In this document: positions 1 through 10,879 of the stretch, one piece after another
Position numbering within the stretch: position 1 is the first letter of the stretch
Layout of the letters: each line of letters starts with the position of its first letter
Notes under the pieces: model-generated
What the model was told of the DNA's origin: nothing
Databases searched by the model: none
What the model saw: the letters and a program-made list of their open reading frames with translations, nothing else
Program-made: the position numbers and the translations under genes
Assembly: GCA_027946365.1 (NCBI GenBank)
Contig: JAPEUQ010000023.1
Span: forward strand, 1 to 64,000
Direction of reading: 5' to 3'
DNA: 64,000 nucleotides
Source of the DNA: Kalmusia sp. IMI 367209
Taxonomy: Eukaryota > Ascomycota > Dothideomycetes > Pleosporales > Didymosphaeriaceae

Positions 1-578
1 CGTCACGGCACAATTGAAAGCTCCGATACATGAGCATCGAGCCAGCGGGGTGCCGGGACGCGATGGATTTCTCAGGAGACCATGTGAGATGGGGGCCAAT
101 GGGAGTGTGATGATGACCGACCGCTAGTGTCTGAGCGCATGTCGGACATTGCAACCTCCGATATGCGTTGATGCTTCCTTGGTCAGCACCGAGCCTGGGC
201 GGAGTCGAAGTTGGCATCTCAACTCGTCTTATGAAAGTCTTCAATGAGTGAAGAAGTCTAGAAACCGTGTAGTCTCTTGTAATACTATTCATGTTTGAAA
301 ACTAATCTATATAGCCATATCTGCATCGTCTGCGATTGGAAACATTTCCCACAATGGTCTGTACCAGCTATCTCACCGGCCGCCGAAGAAAGCGTGAATC
401 GACCTGATCGACCCAAGCCGTCCACCCCCATACCGCGTCGGACCAAATGCCCCCCGCACCCGCCGCCTTCGGAAGCGTACAATATCAATGATCATGATGA
501 GTGACACTGTCAATCGGAAAAAACTGTATACGCATCAGCCTCCATTTCACGTCCAGTCATTCGTCACGAACTTACATC
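1..578. other. Left-edge sequence with no supported gene
   Basis: Only short overlapping frames occur on both strands (about 67-69 codons near 285-504), with no domain, plausible splice pattern or compositional sign of coding. This is probably the 3' flank of the minus-strand membrane-protein gene ending at 579 plus intergenic DNA. Confidence 0.5.
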
Positions 579-1049
579 TCAAGCACAACAAAGAGCCACA
601 ATTTCCAGACGTAGCCGATTTCTTCGTCCCAGTCGGTCCTTTCCGCTAAATTCATTGTATATTTTCTCTCTTTTTTTTAGCCCCATGTCATACATGACCA
701 CGTAGGCAACGATGTACAGGCTGACCACCATGATCTCGTTGGTGAACATGAGCCATGTTGGGATGCAGCTCATGCAGTGATCGACGAGGGCCAGGATCTC
801 CGAAGTGTCGACGATGGTGCAGCAGGCGAGGGTTACGTATAAGATTGTGTTGGTGCGAGAGTAGGCGAGAGAAAGGTAAATTGCGATTGTGAGGGAGCCA
901 TGGACGAGGAGGAGAGTCGTGACTCGAGCTGCGACTATGCGGTGTCATCATCATGATCGGATTTTCAAGGGGTAGCGCACGACCATGGTGAACGTACGGT
1001 GAATGAGGCCTATGGTGGTGGGGAGACGAGAGCGTTCGGCGGGTTCCAT
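579..1049 (-). CDS. Small multi-pass membrane protein, uncharacterised
   Basis: I do not recognise the family. A two-exon model (1049..998, then 934..579) gives 135 residues. The intron has a GTACGT donor and a GCATAG acceptor, and splicing joins a short soluble start (MEPAERSRLP) to one continuous hydrophobic frame. That frame holds three or four predicted membrane spans: one rich in Leu/Val/Ala after the splice, a second around a Cys-Cys pair (TLACCTIVDT), and a third with the run SLYIVAYVVMY. A basic tail follows (LKKREK, then RRNRLRLE). The spacing of hydrophobic segments resembles small MARVEL-like fungal membrane proteins, but I see no diagnostic motif. Without splicing the frame breaks into short pieces, so the intron is the main support that this is a gene. 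Subcellular site is unknown. Confidence 0.55.
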
Positions 1050-1702
1050 GGGGTAGCTATCACGCTGAGTGTGTGCTGTATTGTACTGTGTGTATAGCTC
1101 CAAGATGCAGGTTTTTAGATGGTTGGTGGCACAACGGGATCTGATATAGCACATGTGTAGCAAATAGCAATCAATCCAAAGCAAGGTACCACGAGGCAAG
1201 CTGGCCAAGGTTTGTAAAGCCCGTGTTTCTGTTGAGAGTTGGGCGACTGCTGTCCAGTGTTGAGAGCGCGGAGACCAGCACTTGTGCTCCACTTCGCCCA
1301 ATATATACATTCGAGGGGGTCGCAGATTGCGAAGTCTGCATTCAGCAGTGTCTTGAGTGGATTGCGCTTGGGCACAAACAGTGTCTCATGTATTGTGCGG
1401 GTGCAGCCACGACCCCACCACGGCTGTAGCTACAATATTCAGCAAAAGACAGGCATGTGTGAGAGCTCCACACCCGTGTGCTAAACAGTAACTGTGACCA
1501 TGGCCCAACGAATGTTTCTGAAAAGGCTGGAGGAAATCGTACGGCTGTGACGGTGCCGCGCTGCGAACCGCGCTGCGAAAAGACAACGCTACGAAATGAC
1601 AACAGTGAGACAAGACATGAAAGAGGATTGTTTGACAGAAAATGTAATCCTAGTCTATTGCCTTCACGCTGCAAAGGCGTGGTCTATGGGGGTATCTCAA
1701 GA
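1050..1702. other. Intergenic region between two minus-strand genes
   Basis: It contains the upstream region of the membrane-protein gene and the 3' flank of the cytochrome b5-like gene. Several overlapping short frames on both strands look non-coding. No RNA gene or repeat seen. Confidence 0.5.
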
Positions 1703-2692
1703 TCAATCCATGTCCTCGAGGCTGCTCGAAGGAAGCGCCTGTTCTTCAGTAACCATGATGCCAACGAGGCACTCGCCAAGCATGTTGTCCCAGTTCACCC
1801 ACGGGTGTACTTCCATGAATAGTTTCCTCCCGTCTTTACCTGCGACTCTCCTCAGTTCCCCCTCGCCACCCGGGTGAAACGGTAGATAGGGCGTAATGTT
1901 GTACACTTTTCCTTCGTAGCTCGACCATGCGGGCTTCCCTTTTCGCCCGTTCTTTTCCTTGAGCATGGAGGGTGTGACACGGAGCAGCGAGGGGACACCG
2001 GCCAAGTTCTTCCCAGATCGCTGTAGGTTCGCCCAGTCCAGCGGAGAATGGCCAGGCGACAGCAGAACTTTACCCCGCGCGTTTGGGGTTTTCACCATTG
2101 GCGCCAGTCCTCCGTTCGAGATCGGAGGCCCTCTATTTGGTACGGGTCCGCGGTTGGGTAGAGGCCCCGTGGTCGGTACGCGCATAGACTGGGAGGAGGT
2201 CGGTAGAGCGCGTAGGTTCGAGGGATTCAGCCGTGGGGGAGGCATCAGAGAGGACGAAGGATTGGGAGGAGGGGCCATAGAGACTGGCTTCGGGGGCGGA
2301 GCCATAGACACCATGGGGGCCGGTGGAGAAGCTCTTTGCGCCGAGTTCAGTGCCGGGAAGGATGGCGGCGGAAGGTTGTCATCGTCATCTTCGTCGGAGC
2401 TCTCGTGAGCTGCGAGCGAGAAGGTGGGGACGGCACCATTTGCGCTGTTGCTTGGAGCGACCTTTGGTGTACCTTCAGGTGATGAGCTTCCACCTTCCCA
2501 TCTCAAATCGCTATCGTTTGGCGGTTGGGGTGGCGATTCATGTTGTTCTCCTCGGTCTGCGGTGGCTTCAGACGGCTTGGGTTCAGCGGGCGGGGGAACG
2601 CTCGGGCGGAGAAATGTGCGCCATGACGAGGGTGGGTGTTTGAACAAGAGTAGTGACAGCGAGATGGCCAGCAGCGAAACAGCAACCAACAT
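1703..2692 (-). CDS. Irc21-like cytochrome b5 heme-binding protein
   Basis: A single-exon protein of 329 residues. Residues 1-17 form a hydrophobic segment (MLVAVSLLAISLSLLLF), which suggests membrane anchoring. Residues of about 20-240 are low-complexity, Pro/Ser-rich and probably disordered. The C-terminal part (about 245-310) is a cytochrome b5 fold: it opens with W-S-S-Y-E-G, carries the HPGG motif with axial His273 and a second axial ligand candidate His296 (EVHPWV). In this subfamily (yeast Irc21) the domain is also C-terminal. It is predicted to bind heme and pass electrons to a membrane-associated partner; which pathway cannot be told from the sequence. Its start faces the NPT1 start across about 420 bp, so the two share a promoter region. 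The long disordered insert makes it longer than yeast Irc21. Confidence 0.82.
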   Translation of the reverse strand: MLVAVSLLAISLSLLLFKHPPSSWRTFLRPSVPPPAEPKPSEATADRGEQHESPPQPPNDSDLRWEGGSSSPEGTPKVAPSNSANGAVPTFSLAAHESSDEDDDDNLPPPSFPALNSAQRASPPAPMVSMAPPPKPVSMAPPPNPSSSLMPPPRLNPSNLRALPTSSQSMRVPTTGPLPNRGPVPNRGPPISNGGLAPMVKTPNARGKVLLSPGHSPLDWANLQRSGKNLAGVPSLLRVTPSMLKEKNGRKGKPAWSSYEGKVYNITPYLPFHPGGEGELRRVAGKDGRKLFMEVHPWVNWDNMLGECLVGIMVTEEQALPSSSLEDMD

Positions 2693-3113
2693 CGCAGTGG
2701 GATGTAGCGGAGGTGGAGAGGGCGCCGAGTTATTTTGACTTGGCCTGCGGGTTCAGGGTCCAGCCCGCGGCCGCTTAGCTATCGATAGCAGCTAATCATG
2801 GACATCTGCGCCTATACATGCCCTTTGCACGCATTGCATGCAGGCCTGCAGATCGCGCTAGTCAACATGATGCTTTTTGCGCGGCCGTTACAAACCTCAA
2901 TCGCCGCAGTCGGGGTCACACGTGCTTCACAGCTTGCCGCGCAGCCTGCCCTGTTGCTTACCAAGGACAGTGACGCCTCAGCCTTACCGCGGTGATTGAC
3001 GAACTGCTCCGTATTGCGACGCACCGCTTAATCGCTTGCGAATATAAGAGCTACTCTGCCCCACCACCCCTCTATCGCGACACAACTTCGCATTGAATCA
3101 TACTGCGCACACA
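2693..3113. promoter_or_regulatory. Divergent promoter between IRC21-like gene and NPT1
   Basis: The two start codons face away from each other across 421 bp. A TATA-like AATATAAG lies at 3041-3048, about 70 bp before the NPT1 ATG, followed by a C/T-rich tract at about 3057-3075. No comparable element is clear on the other side. Some overlap with coregulation is likely, but the sequence does not prove it. Confidence 0.5.
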
Positions 3114-4735
3114 ATGGCTGAGGTCAATTCCTCAACTCTGCCCGAGGGCATCTTCTCGTTGCTTGACACGTAAGCATCGCCGCGCTTGTAAACACGTTCA
3201 AGAGGCTGACGAGGCTAGCGATCTATACAAACTGACGATGCAATGCTGCGTCCTAAAGTACTTTCCGGATGTCGCTGTCACGTACAGCTTCACAAACCGC
3301 ACACCGGACAAGAAGCTTAATCGCGCCGCTTTTCGCTGGCTCCAAGCTCAGGTAGACAGTAAGCCAACGCCATCCCGTAACTAGCACTTCTCTGACAAGG
3401 CGCAGAGCTCGAGAACATCTCGCTATCCGACGACGAGTTCAAGTTCCTCAAGACCACATGTCCTTACTTGAACGACCAGTATCTCCTCTTTCTCTCCAAA
3501 TTCCGCCTGCACCCGTCAAAACAACTGAAGCTGGTCTTCAAGCCGATCAACGATACCGGCTCGGACGACGACGTCGGCGACTTTAGCATACAAACCGAAG
3601 GCTTGTGGGTGGAAACGATCTTGTACGAGATACCCTTACTTGCCCTGGTGAGCGAGGCATACTTCAAGTTCTGTGACAAGGACTGGAGCTACGCCGGCCA
3701 GGTTCAAAAGGCATACGAGAAGGGATCGAAGTTGCTAGAGGAAGGCTGCATCTTCTCCGAATTTGGCACGCGGCGGCGGCGTGACTACCACACTCAGGAC
3801 CTGGTGCTCCAAGGACTGCGTCGCGCAGAGGGGGATGCTGCTCAGAAGGCCTGGCCAGGCAAGCTTTCTGGGACCAGCAATGTTCATTTCGCAATGAAGC
3901 ACGGGTTGCTCCCAATCGGAACCGTGGCGCACGAATGGTTCATGGGCGTCGCAGCTATTACGAACAACTACGAACAAGCCAACAGGATTGCCCTAGAGTA
4001 CTGGACATCGACATTCGGGGAGGGAGTCCTGAGCGTTGCTCTCACAGACACGTTTGGCACTCCGACATTCCTAAAAGCTTTCAAGGAGCCGATACCTGAA
4101 GTCACTACCGCGGCTCCAGGAGGTGCGACTACGCTTGCGTCTGCAGCAGCTACAACCAACCCTGATGTCCAGACGTTGGCTCGCACGGAACCCCCCATCA
4201 AGGCCGGAGTAGATGGCGTGACTAAGACACGGAAGACATACGCTGAGGTGTTCACGGGCGTACGCCAAGACTCCGGAGATCCGCTGGACTTTGTCAAGAT
4301 GATGCGCCAGTTCTACGACGAGCAGGGGATCAAAGCCAAGAAGACAATCGTTTTCTCCGATTCGCTCAACATCGAGCTATGTCTGAAGTACAAGGCTGCA
4401 GCGGAGAGGGAAGGCTTCCAGCCTACTTTTGGCGTAGGGACCTTTTTGACGAGTGAGTATTCAACAATTCAATTGGGATGGTGTGCTAATTTGATGTAGA
4501 TGACTACGTGCAAGAGTCTACGGGCAAGAAGTCCGTGCCGTTGAACATTGTGATCAAGATAGCCTCCGCCTCGGGGCGTCATGCTGTGAAGATCAGCGAC
4601 AACATCGGTAAGAACACGGGCGATAAGGCGACGGTCCAGGAAGTCAAGGAGCGACTGGGATATACGGAGAAGACGTGGGCGGGCGTCGACGAGAGCACTC
4701 GGTGGGGTACATCGGAGCAACCTGCTGCATCATAG
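3114..4735 (+). CDS. NPT1: Nicotinate phosphoribosyltransferase
   Basis: Joins nicotinate and PRPP to make nicotinate mononucleotide in NAD salvage (Preiss-Handler pathway). Four exons (3114..3169, 3219..3358, 3406..4452, 4500..4735) give 492 residues. Splicing rebuilds family signatures: LLDTDLYKLTMQ near the N-terminus, YSFTNR, the phosphate-binding region GVRQDSGDP, VFSDSLN, and FGVGTFLTNDY across the last intron. The last intron contains a clear GCTAAT branch site. Length is slightly above yeast Npt1 (about 430) because of an Ala/Thr-rich insert of roughly 45 residues between FKEPIPEV and KTYAEVF. The start is the first ATG after a TATA-like box and pyrimidine tract. Expected to be cytosolic or nuclear. 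Confidence 0.95.
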
Positions 4736-5480
4736 CAGCCTTGTGGAAATCGTGTACAACAAAAGGGTTTGCGGGCTGGATAGATATGGGCACTCACTCA
4801 AGTGCATTGCATTTCGTTTGTATCAGCGTGAACGGCCGGAGTCGGTGGATCCAGTCGTCAGGGGGGCGGAACTCTGTATCTAAGGCTGAGCTTACCTTGG
4901 ATTACCCGTTCGGACGCAGCTTGCGATGTTCCTGGGGGCGAAAGCGAAAGTCGCAAAGCTAGCCGCAAAAGACGCTGGCAGACGCTGGCAGACGCTGGCA
5001 GAGGGTACATGACAAGCAATTGAAGCCTTTTTGCGTGACGCATGCGATCTGCGCGTGTCTGTTGGCTGAGCACCAACCGTGGGCAAAACGGCGGCGAGAT
5101 ATGTAACTGCGGTTCAAAAATAGAGCGCTGAACCAGTCAACGGTGAGTGCCTGCGGTCAGCGGAGCGCGCCCTCGCAGCCTAGCGGCGGCTTCAAAGCAG
5201 CTAGCGCACCGGGCGCGTTGGCGCTGCGACAAGGCTTAGGGGCGGACCACATCTTCAGCTCACAGCCCCAAGGATTTACCACTGGAAACGAGCCAAAACT
5301 TCATATCTCACTCGTCGCCGCACTCTGCTCTTGCATTGAATTTTCCACGTTCGTGCGCCCAAGCAGCCTCTTCTCTCCCAATTTCCCGTCGCACTCTCGA
5401 CCTCGTCTGCTGCAGCCAGGCGGCCAGTGTCTCAGGAGTATCCACCGTTCCGCCCACACACCACACCAGTCGGGTTTCAG
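4736..5480. other. Intergenic region, 3' of NPT1 and promoter of SSO1
   Basis: No gene is supported. It holds three tandem copies of a 10-bp unit at 4971-5000 and, nearer the right end, a C/T-rich stretch (about 5350-5480) typical of fungal promoters and 5' leaders. Confidence 0.5.
4971..5000. repeat. Three perfect tandem copies of a 10-bp unit
   Basis: The unit GACGCTGGCA is repeated exactly three times in the NPT1-SSO1 intergenic space, and the flank continues GAGGG. It is a microsatellite-like array with no evident function; a protein-binding array is possible but unsupported. Confidence 0.9.
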
Positions 5481-5580
5481 CATGAGTGTAAGCCGTCTTT
5501 GTTTTGTGTCTTGTCCCTCATTCCGCGAGCGTCTTCGCAACACATCCCCACACCACTCGACTTCACAAAGCTAACGCACC

Positions 5581-6624
5581 ATGGCATCGCAGTACGGCAA
5601 CGGAGGCTACCAGCAGATGGGCTACGGCGCCAACCCCTACGACCAGCGCGATGACGGCGGCGCAGGCGGCGACCGATACAACAACTTCGCTCAGGGCCGA
5701 TATGACGACCGTATGTGGCCACGTCGTCCTACACAGATTGCAGGCTAACCAGGCGCAGCGAGCTCAGTCGAGATGCAGCCGTACGGGCAGAGGACCGGCG
5801 CAGACCCCAATGCCATCCTTAACGAGTGCCGCGAGGTCGACCGCGCGCTCGACCAGCTCGACGGGCAGCTAGACAACCTCGAGCGGACGTTCAAGCAGGT
5901 GCTCTCGCGGCCAGACATGCCCTCGGGCGAAATCACGAACCTCAGCTCGCAGATCATGACGGGCTACCGCGCTCTCGTCACCCGCGTCAAGAACATCAAG
6001 TCGAAGCCCGAGTCGGGGAACCCCCCGCAATGCTCCCCAGGTCGGCAAGGTAGACCGCAGGTTGAAGGCGACCATCAACCGGTACCAGAACCTCGAGTCG
6101 GACTTCCGACGGGACTCGCAGGCAGCGGCTGAGCGCCAGTATCGCATTGTGCGCCCAGACGCGTCTGAAGAGGAGGTCAGACAGGCTGTCGAGGACCCGG
6201 AGGCTCCCATTTTCCAACAGGCTGTACGTGCTTCCACACCCCCCCTATTCTCCCATTCAGCCGCTGACCAAAGCTCCAGCTTCTCAGCTCAGACCGCCGC
6301 GGTCAGGCATCATCGACGCTGCGCAACGTCAAGGAGCGCCACGAGGCCATCCAGAAGATCGAGCAGCAGATGGTGGAGCTCGCACAGCTGTTCCAGGATC
6401 TCGACCAGATCGTCATGCAGCAGGAGCCCCTCGTAGAGAACATCGAAGCCAAGGGCGAGGAGATCCACGAGAACGTCGTGCAAGCCAACACCGAGATTGG
6501 CGGCGCCATCGAAAAGGCCCGCAGCGCGCGCAGGAAGAAGTGGTGGTGCCTGCTCATCTGCGTCATCATCATTATCATCATCGCCATCATCGTGGCCATC
6601 GTGGTCAGCATCAACAAGAAATAA
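5581..6624 (+). pseudogene. SSO1: Plasma-membrane t-SNARE (Sso1/syntaxin-like), frame broken by one base
   Basis: A Qa-SNARE that pairs with Sec9 and Snc proteins for exocytic fusion. Exons 5581..5710, 5759..6223 and 6280..6624 encode a Gly/Tyr-rich N-terminus, the Habc bundle, the SNARE motif (VMQQEPLVENIE around the ionic-layer Gln) and a C-terminal anchor (WWCLLICVIIIIIIAIIVAI). Within exon 2 the frame shifts by +1 at a run of six C at 6021-6026: ESGNP reads on into PQCSPGRQG, whereas the family sequence (APQVGKVDRRLK) continues in the next frame. One C too many explains it, so this is either a homopolymer sequencing error or a real null allele. The rest is perfectly conserved, which favours error. 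An alternative start splices ATGAGT (5482..5487) to 5593, using a GCTAAC branch site and CAG acceptor, and so begins M-S-Y-G-N. Confidence 0.85.
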
Positions 6625-8598
6625 GCGCACTGCGAGCGGCTTGCCATCTCGTCGTCCATGCATCTACCCGACATTCTACCCACCATTTCTCCTTCCATCC
6701 CTTTCCAGTGTTATCATGGCCGGCCCGGTACTTTGTATAATACCCTGTGGTGGACATGCGGCGCCTCCCCGCCATTCTCCTTGCTCTCTCGAAAATTGCG
6801 CTGATTCCGTTGTTACCCTTCTTTCTTCCGGCGTCCGACGGCGTCACAACTTGATATCTTGCAATCGATCGAACCATCTTGGGTGCATTGTTTCTTGGGA
6901 AAACGGCAGTCGATAGGCCCGCACGCTGGGCTGGTACTGTCTTGTAGCGATATTATCGAAGATGTTGTTTAGCGGTTTGCTCTCGCATGCGTGATGCCTA
7001 TGACGATGACAGTAATAATCCGAGCTCACGAGAAGTTGACCACTAGAAATCAGGTAGGCTAGGAGATATAAACTCATCACCGGATTATTGGCAGCGTACC
7101 AGATCAGTCACATCTCCCATCCGACATCACGAATCCCAGCGCTACTGCTCCCGTCGACGCATAAAACTGATCAAAAGTTTCAACTCTCTCACCCGCGGCC
7201 CTCCCGAAATACTTGCGATACTAGAAATCGAATCTATCCGATGCATCATTCCTCAGAGCGGCGCTATCAGGCCTATCAGCCCTCTCTTGCCCCTTCAGCG
7301 AAGCCTTCTTCTACTCTCCCTCCCATTCACCAGCTACGCCCTTCTCTGCGTCCGAATTTCTGGTGGGTTAGACTTCGATGAGAGATGGCGGTGCATATGG
7401 GGGAAAGGTGATCTATCAACATCTGACGAGGAGATGTGCTTGGGAAGAGGAGCTATGGAAGTCTCGCTATTGAGTGATTGCGTAGCCTCTGAGACTTTTT
7501 GAGTTACTCCAGCCACGAGTCCCAAAAAAGCCCACAGGACTGTCGTTCCTATAATCAGGAGTAGGCTTAGACGCGACAGACACACCATAGGCTCATTGAG
7601 CTGGGGAGTCGATGAGGGTCAGTGCTCGTCCGACATCTCTCCAAGTAAAGCGCTCTGATAAGGAATCGGTAAAAGAGATGTAGAGTGAGCTTGGTTGTTG
7701 CTATGCTCAAGATCCGCGCGCGTTGCAGTCGAGCCATTGCCGGGCATTTGAATGCTGGTTTTCCCTGGTCATTTGGGCACATACACAGGACCGTGCAATG
7801 AGAATATTACATTAACAGGCTCAAGCCCAACATTCGCATTATGTGCGTGAACGATGACATGACGAAGCAATCAGCCTTTTCAGTCACCTTAACGGTTATA
7901 CCTGTCCAAAATGCGAAGCAGACTATTGATACCTCAGCTTTAGCAAAGGCTTTCTTGCCTACTTGAACAAATGAAGACCCCGATGTATGGAAACGGAAAA
8001 GGCTATCGACATACAAATCCATAGCCAGATGAACTCCCAGCAATAAGAGGCTAACGATGCGAGCATGGTTCAGCCAGTGCTGGTGCCGAAGGAAGTTGCA
8101 TGGACACACGAGAACGTACAAGTTATATCGCCCAATACGTGGGGTTGGGAAGGAAGAAACGAACATGGATGGTCAGCTTAAGAGAGGAAGGTACATTCTT
8201 GGGCAGGCAGGAGCGTGGTACTAAAGATGTAGCACTGATATGACCTTAACGGGCCGTCCAAAAATGCCGGTATATGATAGAGCGGAGTCATTGGAGCTTG
8301 ACGTTTATCATAGTACGTTGGCAACACTGTTCTCGTCTGGTATACGAAGCCATGGTTCTTGTTCCTTTCGTTGACTACTCGTCTACCTATTCCAATGGAT
8401 CACGTGTTAGTAAGCAAAGCAGGGAAAAAAAAGCAAAGAATGGCGATGCGGTATGAGCAATGTCATGTAAATCAAGGGTATCTTTAATACTCCGCTAATT
8501 CGTCAAGTACAGCTCCACTTCATGCTCAACTTGAATCCATCACCACACCACGACTTCGTATGCTCTGACTACCATCCTAACCCCTGCCCCACCCGTTC
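6625..8598. other. Convergent intergenic region, about 2 kb
   Basis: Lies between the 3' ends of SSO1 and the MARVEL gene. Two minus-strand frames starting with ATG are weak candidates. One at 7334-7588 (84 residues) has a hydrophobic N-terminus (LSLLLIIGTTVLWAFLGLVA). The other at 7807-8166 (119 residues) has no recognisable domain. Neither shows splice support or family motifs, so I do not call them genes. Confidence 0.4.
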
Positions 8599-9635
8599 TC
8601 ATCTATGATTCGATAGCTCTGGCACATGAGGATCGTACGGTGCTGTGTGCAACTCGGTCGCATTCTGAGGGTAGGCATGCTGCCCTGTATGCTGCGGCGA
8701 ATTCAATTGAGACACATTCGAGGGTGGCGGGCCATATCCGGTGCCGGCATGCGAAACGGGACTGACAGTATCCTGGCGCGGTACCGGGTCCTGAGCATAG
8801 GGAGCACCGTACTGATGCTGCTGCTGCACTGGCTGCGCATACTGCGTCTGAGGAGTCTGCATGGTGGAAGGCTGGTTGTACTTCTCCATTGGGACGGCTT
8901 GTCCATTGTTGTTATCGTACTGTGGTGGTACGACGCCGGAATGTTGGGCGTGGGGCTGAGCGGAGGTACCCGCAGTACGCTGCTTGTTCCAGGCCATGAT
9001 TGTGATTATTGCGGAGAGGGCCCATGTTACACTTGTACAGTTAGCAAGTGAGCTTCGAAGGCGAAAGCATCGACTTACAGCTCTACTGCAGCGAAAACGG
9101 CTCCCGCAGCTAAAGCGCCATGGTAGGCGGCATAGGTCGTTGTGTCTTCTCTCTTTCCCAAGTCACGCTTGTAGTAGCAGGTATAGCCATAGTATGAGGT
9201 GTAGTAGCACCTCTCCCCATCACCCCACATCCTGGCTAGGTTTGCTACCAGACCGAGATCCACGATCCAGAAGATGAGCAGCCATACATGTAAAGCTACA
9301 GCGACATAGATGTTGTACATCTTGTGGAGGAAGAGCTGAGAAGCGATGAGGTAGGCACACACCGCCATTGTACATAAGGCCTGTCATCGAGGTCAGGGGT
9401 CGGGATGATACATATCATAATTGGTGTACGTACCACAACGAGTGAGAAGATGAGGGCATTGTATGCAATCCACCTGATGCCGTACGCATCGAGACCAAGC
9501 ACCACGACCGCGAAAAGAAGCTGTACCGCATGTATAGCAAGGGTCCACCGAGGGATAAGCGGCCTAAACACCAACACTCAGTCTCATACACATTCTGTCT
9601 CTCAGTGTGACTTACGCTGCTCCCGTTCCAACCAT
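8599..9635 (-). CDS. MARVEL-domain-like membrane protein with Gln/Pro-rich tail
   Basis: Four exons (9635..9616, 9563..9434, 9380..9079, 9031..8599) give 294 residues. Splicing joins M-V-G-T-G-A-A to PLIPRWTLAIHAVQ and makes one frame with four membrane spans: HAVQLLFAVVVLGLDAYGI; ALIFSLVVALCTMAVCAYLI; VALHVWLLIFWIVDLGLVA; and, after a hydrophilic loop containing two Cys and several Tyr, HGALAAGAVFAAVELVTWAL followed by IITIM. This arrangement, with the charged first helix, matches fungal MARVEL proteins at the plasma membrane or in secretory vesicles. The cytosolic tail (about 140 residues) is rich in Gln, Pro, Tyr and His and probably disordered. The last intron has a strong TTGCTAAC branch site. 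Specific role unknown. Confidence 0.8.
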
Positions 9636-10879
9636 TGTGACTACTATTCAACCCTAACAAATTGTACCTTGAATCAATTCGCAAGAGACAGGCAAGTACC
9701 AGGCTTGACAACGCGGAGGAACACAGCGTGGGCCCGCCATCTTGTACTCATGCATGCAACGTCTCGCCGACTCAGGCGCCCGTCTTCTCGTTCTATTCCT
9801 AGCCCACGCCCTTCACTTCAAATGTCCACCCAATGTCTCCGAACGTCGTACTCGCCTCCACTAGCCACTTCCAGGCCATGATGTGCGCCCCACGTCGCAC
9901 ATCTTTTCCCAGCTCGCATAGCACACAGCGACCAGGTCAAGCGAAAAACATCGTGAGTTGCGATGCGTGGACGAATCAGCGGCGCTGTGGCTCGACTAAA
10001 TGTGGCGCAGACGACCCGGAAAGCGCATAGCGGTCCGGTCACAGTGGAGACCGCCCGTGTTGGGAATTGCGGGCTGAAACGAGGGGACGTGGTTTGCCCA
10101 GAGACGAAGCTGAGCGGGTTGGGCTGAGGAAATACGAATGTCAATTTTGTGGACAGCGCTTGGGTGCTGTACACCGGTGAGCGATTGAGGAGAACCACTG
10201 CGCTTCAGCCACTGCGAGGTCCGGCGGTCGCTTTATGCACCACCACTTTTCGAGCTGGACGGCGGGTTTGGCATAAAATCTCTTTTCGTGTTCTCGATAA
10301 GAGAATAGAAAGTGCCTGCACAATTGCGAACAGCGGGCTTGGGAACGAAGAACGGAGATTACGATCTAGTCCGTACGTAGTCAAGGCCAAGTTGTGCATT
10401 CGTGCTGTCTCGGAACCGTTTTTCAGGTTGATTCATACGTTTTGCTCTTCAAAGTTGACGTGATCGATCGCCCCAGGCCTCCCTCGAGCCGCTGCACACA
10501 AGAAACTAAGGTATTCCCTTCTCTCGTGACTACCACAAGCAAGCTCAGCAAATATGATATGGCCTTTTCGTCAGCCCACCCGCAACAAAATCTGGCTGCT
10601 GCAAGCGGTACTCGCGTCACCTGTCTCAAGATTACTCGTGAATTCATGCAAGACACCGTCCGTGTGCATCAGTGCTCAATGACTTCAGTTTAACATTCAT
10701 ATTGCGTATACTATGCCGTGTCCCTATAGACAAACGCGTCTCTAGTACGCCACTCATGTAGGCGTTTCACAGCGGGAATTCATGATCTAACACATAGGAG
10801 ATCTTAACATGCAGAGGCCTCCAACTCCACCAGAGAGGGTATCCTCATCCAAACATGCACCATTCAATGAGTCGCCAGC
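9636..10879. other. Intergenic region, about 1.2 kb
   Basis: Upstream of the MARVEL gene and downstream of the Cys-rich protein gene. Overlapping short frames on both strands have no family motif or convincing splice structure. Nothing else seen. Confidence 0.5.
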
